From assembly GCA_964475755.1 (NCBI GenBank), contig CAYYXR010000004.1:1-64000 (forward strand): a stretch of DNA of 64,000 nt. The letters run 5' to 3'. Positions 1 to 7,676 of the stretch are shown here, piece after piece. Below the pieces are notes generated by a model. It was not told where the DNA came from. It worked only from the letters and a program-made list of their open reading frames with translations, and ran no database searches. Origin of the DNA: UBA11612 sp964475755. GTDB lineage: Bacteria > Pseudomonadota > Alphaproteobacteria > Rhodospirillales > Rhodospirillaceae. How positions within the stretch are numbered: the first letter of the stretch is position 1; every line of letters begins with the position of its first letter. A program made the translations under genes and the position numbers.

Positions 1-257
1 GCTGCCATCGACGATGATTCAGGAAACGCCAGCGGTCTCCTTGATGATCCACCGCCGGTGGGAGCGCCGCCATCCTCTGGCCCGCGGCGAACCAATTTGA
101 CGATGTAATAGGCGCCGGAGGTAAATACGACGCCGTACGCCAATACAAAGAGCGTAAGCGAAAGAGCAATACTACAGGCAGGCACGGGCGAAGCGGCCTC
201 GCTTGTCCGAATGAGACCATTCACAAGAAACGGTTGCCGCCCAATCTCGGCGACGAA
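1..257 (-). pseudogene. cydA: C-terminal remainder of cydA beyond an in-frame TGA
   Basis: Past the TGA at 258-260 the same minus-strand frame stays open to the window edge and encodes the expected end of cytochrome bd subunit I. FVAEIGRQPF follows the stop directly and matches the conserved GW-x3-E-x-GRQP(W/F) block. Then come an RTSEAASPVP stretch, one more hydrophobic segment (LFVLAYGVVF) and a polar tail rich in Gly and Arg. The stop replaces the tryptophan that normally follows the last Gly of FIAVLAG. Nothing in this part has its own start or ribosome site, so it is best read as the severed 3' end of the upstream gene, or as continuous coding if the TGA is a sequencing error. The gene runs off the window. 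Confidence 0.75.
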
Positions 258-1379
258 TCATCCGGCAAGCACCGCAATAAAGCCCGATGGCACGGAGAGG
301 TAAGCCAGCTTTAAGAACCAGGGCGTGTCGTAGACGCGACCGCGCATGCGCAGCAGCAGTCCGGCCAAGGCAATGAAAATCATCAGCATCCCAAGGGCAA
401 CCATGATCCGGAAACTCCAGAACACGATGGCGACCGGCGGGCGGTCCTCCGGCGCAAAATCCTTGAGACCGGTGATTTCACCATCCATTTCGTGGGTGAT
501 GATCAAGCTCGCCCCGTTTGGGATACCGATCTCGAAATGGTTTTCTTCGGCGGCTTCATCAGGCCATGCGAACAAGAGCAGCGGGACGTTTTCGCCCGTC
601 TCCCAATGGCCTTCCATGGCAGCCAGCTTCGCGGGTTGAACATCGCGGACATTGAGGCCGTGTAGGTCCCCTATGAAAAGCTGCGCCGGTGCAAAGATCA
701 GCACGAACCACAACCCCATGGAGACCATGACTTTGGCGGGCTCCTCAAACCGCTTATTGAGAAGATACCAAGCGCCCACACCGATCACGACGAACGCGCT
801 GGTGAGGTAAGCGCCCGCGACCATATGAGCGAACCGATAAGGGAACGAAGGATTGAAAATGATCTTGAGCCAATCTTGGGCATAATAGAGGCCGTCCCTG
901 ACCTCATACCCGGCCGGTGAATGCATCCAACTGTTGGCGGAAAGAATCCAAAATGCTGAAACGAGCGTTCCCCCCGCGACGATACACGTCGATGCAAAGT
1001 GAAGCCGATCGCCGACGCGTTCCCACCCGAACAGCATGATGCCGAGAAAAGACGCTTCGAGAAAAAATGCCGTCAGAACCTCGTAGGCCAATAACGGTCC
1101 CAGGACATTGCCGATCATATGGGAGAAGCCGCTCCAATTCGTCCCGAACTGGTAGCTGAGAACAATGCCGGACACGACGCCCATGCCGAAGGACACAGCG
1201 AAAATTTTGATCCAGAATTTATAGAGGTTTTTGTAAACGGGTTTGTTCGTTCTCAGCCACAGGAATTCGAGCATCGCCAGATAGCTGGCAAGGCCGATCG
1301 TGAAGGCTGGAAAAATGATGTGAAATGAAACCGTGAAAGCGAACCGGATACGCGCTAACAGTACCGGATCAAAATCCAT
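258..1379 (-). CDS. cydA: Cytochrome bd-type (CIO) ubiquinol oxidase subunit I, stopped early
   Basis: This is quinol oxidase subunit I, a membrane protein that oxidises ubiquinol and carries hemes b558, b595 and d. Visible ligands are His20 in SFHIIFPAFTIG, His185 in RFAHMVAGA, the Glu100/Glu108 pair of the YEVLTAFFLEAS helix, and the Met of FWSFRIMVALG. The Q loop is short, as in the cyanide-insensitive (CioA) branch. The frame ends after FIAVLAG with TGA where the family has TGG (Trp), giving 373 residues. The family normally has one or two more transmembrane segments, and these are still encoded downstream (1-257). As written, the product lacks the GRQP block and is probably non-functional. 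The start ATG at 1379 has GGAA about 8 bases upstream. cydB would lie outside the window. Confidence 0.85.
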   Translation of the reverse strand: MDFDPVLLARIRFAFTVSFHIIFPAFTIGLASYLAMLEFLWLRTNKPVYKNLYKFWIKIFAVSFGMGVVSGIVLSYQFGTNWSGFSHMIGNVLGPLLAYEVLTAFFLEASFLGIMLFGWERVGDRLHFASTCIVAGGTLVSAFWILSANSWMHSPAGYEVRDGLYYAQDWLKIIFNPSFPYRFAHMVAGAYLTSAFVVIGVGAWYLLNKRFEEPAKVMVSMGLWFVLIFAPAQLFIGDLHGLNVRDVQPAKLAAMEGHWETGENVPLLLFAWPDEAAEENHFEIGIPNGASLIITHEMDGEITGLKDFAPEDRPPVAIVFWSFRIMVALGMLMIFIALAGLLLRMRGRVYDTPWFLKLAYLSVPSGFIAVLAG

Positions 1380-1393
1380 GGCGAGATTCCGCT

Positions 1394-1585
1394 TTGTTCG
1401 CTAATGGATCAGGAAAGTTTATCACACGATATCTGAATTTGGATGCGCCGATTTGGCAATTACCGTTCCATGAAAAACCATCGCCATCCTTTCAGAAAAT
1501 TCTGTGGTTCATCGCCATCTGGTTTGCCAGTTTGGCTGTGTTCTCTCTTGTGGTTTATGGGCTGAGGTGGCTGCTTGCACCTTGA
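1394..1585 (+). CDS. Small single-pass membrane protein, DUF2474-like
   Basis: A 63-residue frame starts with TTG only 14 bases from the divergent cydA start. There is no in-frame ATG, which weakens the call. The C-terminal half (about residues 35-60) is one hydrophobic helix with the pattern W-F-x2-I-W-x2-S followed by a late Leu-Arg. It resembles DUF2474, a family of one-helix proteins found beside CIO-type cytochrome bd genes. The N-terminal 30 residues are polar and unremarkable. If real, it could be an accessory subunit of the adjacent oxidase, but those genes normally lie downstream of cydB on the same strand, so the divergent position is odd. The alternative is a chance ORF. Confidence 0.4.
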   Translation: MFANGSGKFITRYLNLDAPIWQLPFHEKPSPSFQKILWFIAIWFASLAVFSLVVYGLRWLLAP

Positions 1586-1603
1586 TCTCCCTCAAGAACC
1601 TAC

Positions 1604-1636
1604 AAATAAAAACGCCGGATCTTGCGATCCGGCGTT
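1604..1636 (-). terminator. Rho-independent terminator
   Basis: A perfect 11-bp inverted repeat (arms 1611-1621 and 1626-1636, AACGCCGGATC) with a 4-base loop is followed on the minus strand by TTTTTATTTG. It lies just after the stop of the small membrane-protein gene at 1666-1956 and would end its transcript. Confidence 0.8.
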
Positions 1637-1665
1637 GATGTTGTGCGATGACTTCAGAATGAGAG

Positions 1666-1956
1666 TTAATTCGGCGGCGTATATTTGTAGCCGTCGAGAT
1701 TCTTTTCTCCCGCCGCAGCTTTGCGGAAAAACCAAACTCCGAACCAAATCACCGCCGGCAAACTCAGCAGGCCGGAGACTTCCATGAGAATATCGACGTT
1801 GTTCTCGCCCCAGCGCAGCGGCAGAACGCCAATCGCCTCGAGCATCTGCTCGGCGATTCGGATCACGCCAAAGCCCGCCACGGCAATCAGCACACCCAGG
1901 GTGCCAGCAAATAATGTGGTTGTGACTGCAGCAATGAATTTGGGATTGGTGCGCAC
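1666..1956 (-). CDS. Small two-helix membrane protein of unknown function
   Basis: A 96-residue protein with two hydrophobic segments: residues about 8-30 (FIAAVTTTLFAGTLGVLIAV) and about 58-78 (VSGLLSLPAVIWFGVWFF). The tail is basic and ends GYKYTPPN. It starts with GTG at 1956, and AAGGA lies about 8 bases upstream on the minus strand, which supports this start over a later one. An intrinsic terminator follows the stop, so it is probably a single-gene transcript. I do not recognise the family. A small inner-membrane protein is all that can be said, and its role next to the oxidase gene is unknown. Confidence 0.55.
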   Translation of the reverse strand: MRTNPKFIAAVTTTLFAGTLGVLIAVAGFGVIRIAEQMLEAIGVLPLRWGENNVDILMEVSGLLSLPAVIWFGVWFFRKAAAGEKNLDGYKYTPPN

Positions 1957-2094
1957 GCGGTCGTCCTTGGTTGGTGGCCGTTAAAAGCCTGACTTTTTGG
2001 GAACTTGCCCCAGGAGATGGGGTGTTCTGCCCTAGGTCGCAAGAGGAAAGCAAGACCAGGCGGCCGCGCTTGACTCTCCGGCTTACCGCGAATA

Positions 2095-2109
2095 GAACAA
2101 AACAAGAAC
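2095..2109. promoter_or_regulatory. LexA (SOS) box upstream of imuA
   Basis: GAAC at 2095-2098 and GAAC at 2106-2109 are separated by exactly 7 bases; read on the minus strand this is GTTC-N7-GTTC, the direct-repeat LexA box of Alphaproteobacteria. It ends 16 bases before the imuA start codon at 2126. imuA-imuB-dnaE2 cassettes are standard LexA targets. Confidence 0.9.
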
Positions 2110-2125
2110 AAATGGGCGCACACCC

Positions 2126-2911
2126 ATGTGGATAAATACAAAATCAGCCATATCCGGGCCGGCCGTTTCGGCTCGGGCCCTCGCGCAAACCAGGGCAGCC
2201 ATGCAGGCGGACCTGCGCAGCAAAATCCGCCGCCTGGAGCGCGGAGGACGCGCCGCGGAGTTGTCGCCCGTACCCTCCGGCTGCCCGGCTTTGGACGCCG
2301 TTTTGCCGCGGCAGGGCCTCGCCCGTGGAGGCCTCCATGTGGTTCAAGGCCGACCAGGGGACGGCGCGGTATACGGCTTTACGCTCGCTCTCACGGGCCG
2401 CCTGAGGGCAAACGACGGAATCGTTGTCTGGATTCAATGCGGCCGTGACTGCCAGGAAAACGGCATTCCATACGGGCCCGGACTGCGTGCCCTGGGAATC
2501 GATTCCCGCCACCTGCTGCTGGTGAAGGCACGGCGCGCGGTTGATCTGTTGTGGAGCATGGAAGAGGCCCTGCGCTGTCCTGATCTCGCCGTGATTGTCG
2601 GCGAAGGCGTAGCACCGAACATAACAGCGGCCCGCCGGCTGCAACTGGCCGCGGAAACCGGCAGCACAACGGCGGTGTTGGTTACGCCCCCAGGTACAGC
2701 CCCAAACACAACGGCACTCACCCACTGGCGCATCGCTGCCGCGCCGGCGGAAACAACCGCGCTACCGCCGCGCCATCCTGCATGGACCGTGGAACTGGTG
2801 CGCTGCCGCGGCGGTAAACCCGGACAATGGCGCATGGAATGGCGGCATGAGACGTTTCATCTCGATCTGGCTGCCCCACTGGTCGACCGACCGGTGGTGG
2901 CGACAGTCTAA
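2126..2911 (+). CDS. imuA: ImuA, SOS mutagenesis accessory protein
   Basis: ImuA is a RecA-fold accessory protein that works with ImuB and DnaE2 in damage-induced translesion synthesis. The 261-residue length and the conserved opening QADLRSKIRRLERG fit the family, followed by a core with GLARGGLHVVQG (about residues 65-76) and a C-terminal GQWRMEWRHETF segment. The gene heads the three-gene cassette behind a LexA box and overlaps imuB by 65 bases. The start is uncertain. The ATG at 2126 has no clear Shine-Dalgarno and lies in a small inverted repeat (ATGGG at 2112-2116, CCCAT at 2123-2127). The ATG at 2201 would give the more usual ImuA N-terminus, MQADLRSKI. Confidence 0.9.
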   Translation: MWINTKSAISGPAVSARALAQTRAAMQADLRSKIRRLERGGRAAELSPVPSGCPALDAVLPRQGLARGGLHVVQGRPGDGAVYGFTLALTGRLRANDGIVVWIQCGRDCQENGIPYGPGLRALGIDSRHLLLVKARRAVDLLWSMEEALRCPDLAVIVGEGVAPNITAARRLQLAAETGSTTAVLVTPPGTAPNTTALTHWRIAAAPAETTALPPRHPAWTVELVRCRGGKPGQWRMEWRHETFHLDLAAPLVDRPVVATV

Positions 2912-4355
2912 AGGGCAAGCCTCCACATCGCCCATCGTTTTGACCACCGAGTGCCAGGGCGGTGTGCGGGTCGGTGCCGTGGATCAAGCCGCAGCGAACA
3001 GCGGCATAACGCCGGGCATGCGGCTAGCCGATGCTCGTGCGCTTGTGCCGCACTTGAAAGCAGTCGGCATGAACCCGGCCGCCGATGCGCGTGCCCTCGC
3101 CCGCCTCGCCGACTGGGCCATGCGCTACACGCCTTGGAGCGCAACGGACGGCGAAGACGGCATCGCTTTAGACATCACCGGCTGCGCACATCTTTTCGGC
3201 GGCGAAGACAAGATGCTGCACGATCTTTCGAAACGCCTGGGATCGTATCGCCTAACCACACGTCTTGCGCTGGCCGATACGCCCGCCGCGGCCTGGGCCT
3301 GGGCGCGCTATGGCGAAGGCGGTATTTTGAGTTCTGGAAACATAGACGCGATCAACGCACTGCCCGTTGCGGCTTTGCGTATTTCCGCAAGCGATGCCCA
3401 CGACCTCGCCCGGTTAGGTCTGCGGCGCATTAAAGACATCGCAAATATGCCTCGGGCCCCACTGGCCGCGCGGTTCAACGAAGGTCTTTTGAACAGGCTC
3501 GATCAAATTCGAGGGTGCGCATCGGAACCGTTGACTCTGCGCCGTCCGCCTGCGCCATATCGCAGCCGCGTTGCTTTCGCCGAACCCATTGGTCATCGCA
3601 AAGACATAGAAGGCACGCTGAAACACTTGCTTGCGGACTTGTGCGCCCGTTTAGAGACCGCTGGCCTCGGTGCGCGGAAACTGGCCTTCACCGCTTACAG
3701 CGTGGACGCCACAACACAGCATATTGTGATCGGCACGGCCGCCCCCAGCCGCGAGGCCGCGCACTTCATACGTCTGTTTCAAGAACATCTGGACACCATC
3801 GATCCTGGTTTCGGCCTGGAAAGCTTCACCCTCGATGCCACAACGGCTGAACGCCTAATGCCCACACAAATGCTGCTGAACGGCAAGCGCAATGCCACGG
3901 CAAGCCTCACGCAATTGGTTGACCGTCTGCAAACCCGCCTTGGCGCAGGGGCCGTCGTGGAGCTGAAGCCGGTGGACAGTCATACCCCCGAACGGGCCGT
4001 GCTGATGGCCCCGGCCTTCGAGCGGCCAAATAAAATCAACGGCGCTGAAGATTGGTTGGCGCAACAGCCAAGACCGATACGCCTTCTGCCCAGCCCGGAA
4101 CTGATCGATGTCATCGCGCCGATCCCCGACGACCCGCCGCTGATGTTCCGTTGGCGCAAGGTCAGCCACCGCGTCGCCCGCAGCGAAGGGCCCGAGCGCA
4201 TTGCACCGGAGTGGTGGCGGCGCGATCAAACGCAACGGGCACGCGATTACTACTGGCTGGAAGATACCGACGGACGGCGGTTTTGGGTCTACCGAGACGG
4301 ACCTTTTAGTCCTGAAAGTGCGCCGCGCTGGTATCTACATGGGCTCTTCGCATGA
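2847..4355 (+). CDS. imuB: ImuB, Y-family polymerase-like translesion factor
   Basis: ImuB is a catalytically inactive Y-family polymerase homologue that links ImuA and DnaE2 to the beta sliding clamp during SOS mutagenesis. The 502-residue product starts with the typical MRRFISIWLPHWSTDRWW, has a polymerase-like core (residues about 30-330, including LDITGCAHLFGGE near 104-116 where an active Y-family enzyme would have catalytic acids), and ends in the characteristic RWYLHGLFA. The start ATG at 2847 lies inside imuA and the stop overlaps the dnaE2 start (ATGA), so translation of the three genes is probably coupled. Confidence 0.93.
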   Translation: MRRFISIWLPHWSTDRWWRQSKGQASTSPIVLTTECQGGVRVGAVDQAAANSGITPGMRLADARALVPHLKAVGMNPAADARALARLADWAMRYTPWSATDGEDGIALDITGCAHLFGGEDKMLHDLSKRLGSYRLTTRLALADTPAAAWAWARYGEGGILSSGNIDAINALPVAALRISASDAHDLARLGLRRIKDIANMPRAPLAARFNEGLLNRLDQIRGCASEPLTLRRPPAPYRSRVAFAEPIGHRKDIEGTLKHLLADLCARLETAGLGARKLAFTAYSVDATTQHIVIGTAAPSREAAHFIRLFQEHLDTIDPGFGLESFTLDATTAERLMPTQMLLNGKRNATASLTQLVDRLQTRLGAGAVVELKPVDSHTPERAVLMAPAFERPNKINGAEDWLAQQPRPIRLLPSPELIDVIAPIPDDPPLMFRWRKVSHRVARSEGPERIAPEWWRRDQTQRARDYYWLEDTDGRRFWVYRDGPFSPESAPRWYLHGLFA

Positions 4356-7300
4356 TGAACACCTCTCATGCCGAGTACGCCGAAATACAAGTAGCATCGA
4401 ATTTCAGTTTTTTGCGCGGCGCCTCGCACCCCGAGGAACTTGCCGAAACGGCGGCCGCTTTGGGGATGAAAGCCATTGCGGTCACCGATACAAACACGCT
4501 GGCTGGCGTTGTCCGCGCGCATAGCGCCGCAAAAATCGCCGACATCAAACTCTTGGTCGGTGCGCGTCTGCAGTTCACTGACGCACCGGATGTTTTGTGC
4601 TTTCCCCACAACCGCAAAGCCTATGGGAATCTCTCCACGCTTTTAACCATCGGCAAACGCCGGGCGAAAAAGGGACAATGTATTTTAAAATTGGAGGATC
4701 TGCTTGAACACGGCGAGGACTGTGAAATCGTCGCGCTCACAGAAAGTAGCTTAAGTGAAGACTTTATCGCACACCTTCACGCTCTAAAACGGTCCTTCAA
4801 AAACGCGCTTTGGCTAGCGGTCCATCATCGGTACCGAGGAGACGACCGCGCACGTATAAAATGTGCCGGCGAACTGTCCGACCGACTGGAGCTGCCGCTG
4901 CTAGCTGTGAACGATGTACTGTACCACGCGCCCGAACGGCGCATCCTGCAGGACGTACTGACCTGTGTTCGCGAAGGATGCACCATCGATATCGCCGGGC
5001 GGCGCCTGATCGCCAACGCCGAGCGCCATTTAAAAGATCCAGCGGAAATGACGCGCCTCTTCCGGGACCGACCGGACGCCATCCGCAACACGCTAAAACT
5101 CGCGGACCGCTGCAATTTCTCCCTGGATGAACTGCGCTACGAATATCCAATGGAACCAGTGCCTGAGGGCCGCACTGCCCAGGAAGAACTGGAGCACCTG
5201 ACATGGCTGGGCGCGGCTAAGCGGTATGACGGTACAATTCCACATGACGTGCGAACCTTGCTCCAAAAAGAACTGTCTCTTATCGCCGAGTTGAAATACG
5301 CGCCGTACTTCCTGACGGTCTATGACATCGTCCGCTTCGCCGAAGAACGACACATTCTATGCCAGGGCCGCGGGTCAGCCGCTAACTCCGCCGTCTGTTA
5401 TTGCCTGCGCATTACCGCCGTAGACCCTCGCCACCATAATCTTTTGTTCGATCGCTTCATCTCCACGGAACGCAAGGAGCCGCCGGATATCGACGTGGAC
5501 TTCGAACACGAACGGCGCGAGGAAGTGATCCAATACATATACGAAAAATACGGCCGCGAACGCGCAGGACTGGCAGCCACGGTTATCACCTACCGCGCCC
5601 GCAGCGCGATTCGGGATGTCGGTAAAGCCCTTGGATTATCACAAGACACAGTAGGCATCATCTCCCGCACGGTATCGGGATGGGGCCGCAAGGGCATCGA
5701 CGCACGTTATCTGCGCGAAGAAGGTCTCGACGTATCCGACGAGCGTTTGCGCATGGCCGTAAAGCTATCCTGCGATCTCATCGGCTTTCCCCGTCACCTC
5801 TCCCAGCACGTTGGCGGCTTTGTCATCACGGCTGGCCCATTGCACGAGATGGTGCCCATCGAGAATGCGGCCATGGAAGACCGCACCGTCATCGAATGGG
5901 ATAAGGACGATCTCGATGCCTTGGGGATCCTGAAAATCGACGTGCTCGCCCTCGGCATGCTGACGTGTCTGCGCAAGGGCTTTGACCTGCTCCGCACGCA
6001 TAAAAACATAAATGTAGGGATGGCGACTCTCCCTCCAGAAGATCCAGCTGTTTATGAAATGCTATGCCGCGCGGACTCCATCGGTGTTTTTCAGGTGGAA
6101 AGCCGCGCGCAAATGACCATGCTGCCGCGCCTAAAGCCAAAAGAGTTCTACGACCTGGTTATTGAGGTCGCCATCGTCCGGCCCGGCCCCATTCAGGGCA
6201 ACATGGTCCACCCCTATCTTCGGCGCCGTAACGGTCAGGAGCTTGTCGAATTTCCATCCAAAGAACTGGAGGACGTGCTCGGCAAAACATACGGCGTACC
6301 GTTGTTTCAAGAGCAAGCCATGCGTATCGCTATTATCGCGGCGGGCTTCACAAGCGGCGAAGCAGAACGGTTGCGCAAGGCGATGGCCACGTTCCGCCGC
6401 AATGGCACCATTCACATGTTCGAGCGCAAATTTATCGATGGCATGACGTCACGAGGGTACAAACAAGACTTCGCCGAACGATGCTTTGAACAAATCAAAG
6501 GGTTCGGCGATTACGGCTTTCCCGAAAGTCACGCCGCCAGCTTTGCCCTACTGGTTTATGCCTCCGCCTGGATGAAGTGCTTTCATCCCGAGGTTTTTGC
6601 CTGCACCATCCTCAATAGCCAACCCATGGGGTTTTACGCGCCGGCGCAATTGGTGCGTGATGCTCAGGAACACGGCGTCGAAGTGCGCCCGGTGGACATC
6701 AACCACAGTCATTGGGACTGCACGTTAGAATCCAGCTCGACGGGACTGGCACTGCGCCTCGGCTTTCGACTCATCAAAAGCTGCGCACAAGCCGATGCCG
6801 AGACTTTAACGGCGCAACGCGGTAGCGGTTACACCAACATTCCCGATCTTTGGCATCGCAGTGGTCTGCGACCTGCAGCATTGGAAATTTTGGCAAAGGG
6901 CGATGCCTTCGGTTCGCTCGGCCTTTCACGGCGTGAAGCCATGTGGCGCGTACGCGGCCTCGACCTTTCGCCGTTGCCTTTGTTCCGGAATGCGCCGGAC
7001 AACACCGCGCGCGAACCATCTGTCGAGTTGCCCGCCATGAAGTTGGGTGAACATATCGTCGAGGATTACACCCACATCGGGCTTTCGGTCAAAACCCACC
7101 CTCTTGCGTTGCTGCGTCCACAGCTGACGAGCGAACGCATCATGACGAATAACCAACTGAGCACAACTCCCGACGGCGAGAAAGTTCGTGTTGCGGGGCT
7201 GGTACTGATCCGGCAACGCCCGGGCACGGCGTCTGGTGTGATTTTCGCCACCTTGGAAGATGAAACGGGCATCGCCAATATTGTGATATGGCCCAAAACA

Positions 7301-7540
7301 TTCGAGCGGTTCCGCCGCATCGTTTTGACCAGCCGCCTGCTTGGTGTCATGGGCAAAGTGCAAAAAGAAGGGCTCGTGATTCATGTTATCGCAAACCGCC
7401 TGATGGACCTTAGCCACCACCTCAAAACGCTGCCCAATCGCGATGACCGGAATACGCCGCACACCCTACACGCTGCGGACGTCGACAAAGCCGTCTCAGA
7501 CCCCACTGCGGCCGTGCCATCGGGCCGTAATTTCCGGTGA
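4352..7540 (+). CDS. dnaE2: Error-prone DNA polymerase III alpha subunit DnaE2
   Basis: DnaE2 is the C-family polymerase that performs mutagenic translesion synthesis after DNA damage. The 1062-residue product has an N-terminal PHP-like domain beginning IQVASNFSFLRGASHPEEL, the polymerase motif GRGSAANS near residue 339, and catalytic acidic residues in PDIDVDFEHERR near residue 378. A helix-hairpin-helix region follows, with an OB-fold near residues 945-990 (VRVAGLVLIRQRPGTASG). The PHP metal residues look degenerate, as is usual for DnaE2 compared with DnaE1. It is the last gene of the LexA-controlled cassette and ends with TGA. Confidence 0.96.
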   Translation: MMNTSHAEYAEIQVASNFSFLRGASHPEELAETAAALGMKAIAVTDTNTLAGVVRAHSAAKIADIKLLVGARLQFTDAPDVLCFPHNRKAYGNLSTLLTIGKRRAKKGQCILKLEDLLEHGEDCEIVALTESSLSEDFIAHLHALKRSFKNALWLAVHHRYRGDDRARIKCAGELSDRLELPLLAVNDVLYHAPERRILQDVLTCVREGCTIDIAGRRLIANAERHLKDPAEMTRLFRDRPDAIRNTLKLADRCNFSLDELRYEYPMEPVPEGRTAQEELEHLTWLGAAKRYDGTIPHDVRTLLQKELSLIAELKYAPYFLTVYDIVRFAEERHILCQGRGSAANSAVCYCLRITAVDPRHHNLLFDRFISTERKEPPDIDVDFEHERREEVIQYIYEKYGRERAGLAATVITYRARSAIRDVGKALGLSQDTVGIISRTVSGWGRKGIDARYLREEGLDVSDERLRMAVKLSCDLIGFPRHLSQHVGGFVITAGPLHEMVPIENAAMEDRTVIEWDKDDLDALGILKIDVLALGMLTCLRKGFDLLRTHKNINVGMATLPPEDPAVYEMLCRADSIGVFQVESRAQMTMLPRLKPKEFYDLVIEVAIVRPGPIQGNMVHPYLRRRNGQELVEFPSKELEDVLGKTYGVPLFQEQAMRIAIIAAGFTSGEAERLRKAMATFRRNGTIHMFERKFIDGMTSRGYKQDFAERCFEQIKGFGDYGFPESHAASFALLVYASAWMKCFHPEVFACTILNSQPMGFYAPAQLVRDAQEHGVEVRPVDINHSHWDCTLESSSTGLALRLGFRLIKSCAQADAETLTAQRGSGYTNIPDLWHRSGLRPAALEILAKGDAFGSLGLSRREAMWRVRGLDLSPLPLFRNAPDNTAREPSVELPAMKLGEHIVEDYTHIGLSVKTHPLALLRPQLTSERIMTNNQLSTTPDGEKVRVAGLVLIRQRPGTASGVIFATLEDETGIANIVIWPKTFERFRRIVLTSRLLGVMGKVQKEGLVIHVIANRLMDLSHHLKTLPNRDDRNTPHTLHAADVDKAVSDPTAAVPSGRNFR

Positions 7541-7556
7541 GTCGAGGGATATAACC

Positions 7557-7634
7557 ATGCGCCCACTTGGACACGGGCCGGGCGCGCGGTATACCAGAGA
7601 CAATCGAACGGGCCGCTTTGTTCCCGTCAAATGA
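7557..7634 (+). CDS. Possible 25-residue peptide after dnaE2
   Basis: An ATG at 7557 with GAGGG about 8 bases upstream opens a 25-codon frame ending in YTRDNRTGRFVPVK. That ending resembles the start of short bacterial proteins of the type RDsxTGRFV, which are usually longer, so this may be a truncated copy or chance. It lies in the 136-base gap between dnaE2 and the ETF-QO gene. Support is limited to the ribosome site and the familiar residue pattern. Confidence 0.25.
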   Translation: MRPLGHGPGARYTRDNRTGRFVPVK

Positions 7635-7676
7635 CACTTATATATAAAGAGCCGGTCGGCTTAAGAAGGGTGGGTT

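Noticed and set aside
258..260. UGA read as tryptophan in this organism
   Set aside because: Other genes such as dnaE2, ispE and bioC end sensibly at TGA, and Trp is coded by TGG throughout.
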